From: Thermococcus henrietii
GTDB taxonomy: Archaea; Methanobacteriota_B; Thermococci; Thermococcales; Thermococcaceae
Assembly: GCF_900198835.1 (NCBI RefSeq)
Contig: NZ_LT900021.1
Span: forward strand, 1,798,001 to 1,862,000
Length of the DNA: 64,000 nucleotides
Direction: 5' to 3'
Shown here: piece by piece, positions 63,381-64,000 of the stretch
How the letters are laid out: the number at the start of each line of letters is the position of its first letter
Position numbering within the stretch: the stretch's first letter is position 1
Translations under genes and position numbers: made by a program
Notes under the pieces: generated by a model
Databases searched by the model: none
The model's input: only the letters and a program-made list of their open reading frames with translations
Told to the model about the DNA's origin: nothing

Positions 63381-64000
63381 TCACTCGAACTCAATCGTTG
63401 CCGGAGGCTTGTTGGTGATGTCGTAGAGAACCCTTCCGACCTCGGGAATCTCGCTGGTTATGCGGAATGCTATCCTCTGAAGGACGTCGAAGGGGACGTT
63501 CATGGCATTAGCGGTCATTCCGTCGAGGCTCTCAACCACCCTAACCGCTATCGTTTCCTTGTAGGCCCTTATGTCGCCCTGAACGCCAACTGTCTTGACG
63601 CCCAAAAGCACGGCAAAGGCCTGCCAGGGTTTTAAGCCGGCTTTCTCGATTTCCTCCTCGACTATCGCGTTGGCTTCTCTGACTATCGCTATCTTCTCCG
63701 GCGTGACCTCCCCAAGGACGCGAACGGCCAGCCCCGGTCCCGGGAAGGGCATTCTGTTGTAAATCTTCTCCGGAAGGCCGAGCTCCTTCGCCAGCTCCCG
63801 AACCTCGTCCTTGTAGAGGTCGCGGAGCGGTTCTATGAGCTTGAGGTTGAGCCTCTCCGGCAGGCCTCCAACGTTGTGGTGGCTCTTGATTTTCCCCTTG
63901 CTCTCAATCCAGTCCGGGGCGATGGTTCCCTGAATCAGGAAGTCGGCGTTGATTTCCTTCGCGACCTCCTCAAAGACCTCGATGAAAACGCGGCCTATTA
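63381..64000 (-). CDS. GMP synthetase, ATP-pyrophosphatase subunit, 3' part
   Basis: The frame is open to the window edge, covering the C-terminal 206 residues or so of a protein of about 300. The GMP synthase C-terminal blocks are [36 protein letters not shown] and [12 protein letters not shown]. It activates XMP with ATP and accepts ammonia from the GATase subunit at 62124. The N-terminal P-loop is outside the window. Confidence 0.95.
   Translation of the reverse strand, partial: IGRVFIEVFEEVAKEINADFLIQGTIAPDWIESKGKIKSHHNVGGLPERLNLKLIEPLRDLYKDEVRELAKELGLPEKIYNRMPFPGPGLAVRVLGEVTPEKIAIVREANAIVEEEIEKAGLKPWQAFAVLLGVKTVGVQGDIRAYKETIAVRVVESLDGMTANAMNVPFDVLQRIAFRITSEIPEVGRVLYDITNKPPATIEFE

Overview
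The window is archaeal and comes from the Thermococcales, almost certainly a Thermococcus. The signs are a TATA-binding protein with two direct repeats, aMBF1, archaeal Nop5 and fibrillarin, AMP phosphorylase with ribose-1,5-bisphosphate isomerase, ADP-forming acetyl-CoA synthetase beside indolepyruvate:ferredoxin oxidoreductase, split GMP synthetase, an intein-bearing RtcB, GGTGA-type ribosome sites and archaeal TATA boxes. Genes are densely packed on both strands.

Layout. 1-2150: end of AMP phosphorylase, a small unknown gene, moaC. 2239-3405: CRISPR array 1 (16 repeats), far from any cas gene and without the leader the other arrays share. 3453-15264: rtcB with intein, flippase, an RNA-modification cluster (PUA protein, m5C methyltransferase, archease), a VapBC pair, panB, tRNA-Thr, PAP2 phosphatase, HAD, YigZ, an S2P-like protein and two small paralogues. 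15510: tRNA-Pro. 15986-36304: a type III-B CRISPR island. 36549-44550: ABCE1, a cell-wall-repeat protein, an AIR-synthase relative, acd and iorAB. 44635-45795: an ATPase gene framed by paired palindromes. 45796-58481: HDAC-like protein with TBP, DUF505, aMBF1, GNAT, the HMG-CoA synthase/thiolase/DUF35 operon, fibrillarin/Nop5, R15P isomerase and an aminotransferase. 58530-64000: an amidotransferase-like protein lacking its nucleophile, radical SAM, OsmC, a TnpB element, and GMP synthetase subunits separated by a toxin-antitoxin pair.

The CRISPR island is the main interest. It holds Cmr1-Cmr2-Cmr3-Csx1-Cmr4-Cmr5-Cmr6-Cas2 in one overlapping minus-strand operon, Cas1 on the opposite strand, two Cas6 paralogues, and two arrays with inverted homologous leaders. 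There is no Cas3, Cas4 or Cas8. Besides the usual CARF-HEPN ribonuclease Csx1 it encodes a CARF-PIN protein tightly coupled to a multipass membrane protein, and two tandem proteins with about four transmembrane helices followed by a CARF domain, placed directly downstream of array 2 on the same strand. Cmr2 keeps the GGDD cyclase motif but appears to have lost its N-terminal HD nuclease motif. My inference is an interference system centred on cyclic oligoadenylate signalling, with RNA-cleaving, PIN-nuclease and membrane-directed outputs. The tandem membrane-CARF pair and the CARF-PIN/membrane pair are the best candidates for something not yet characterised.
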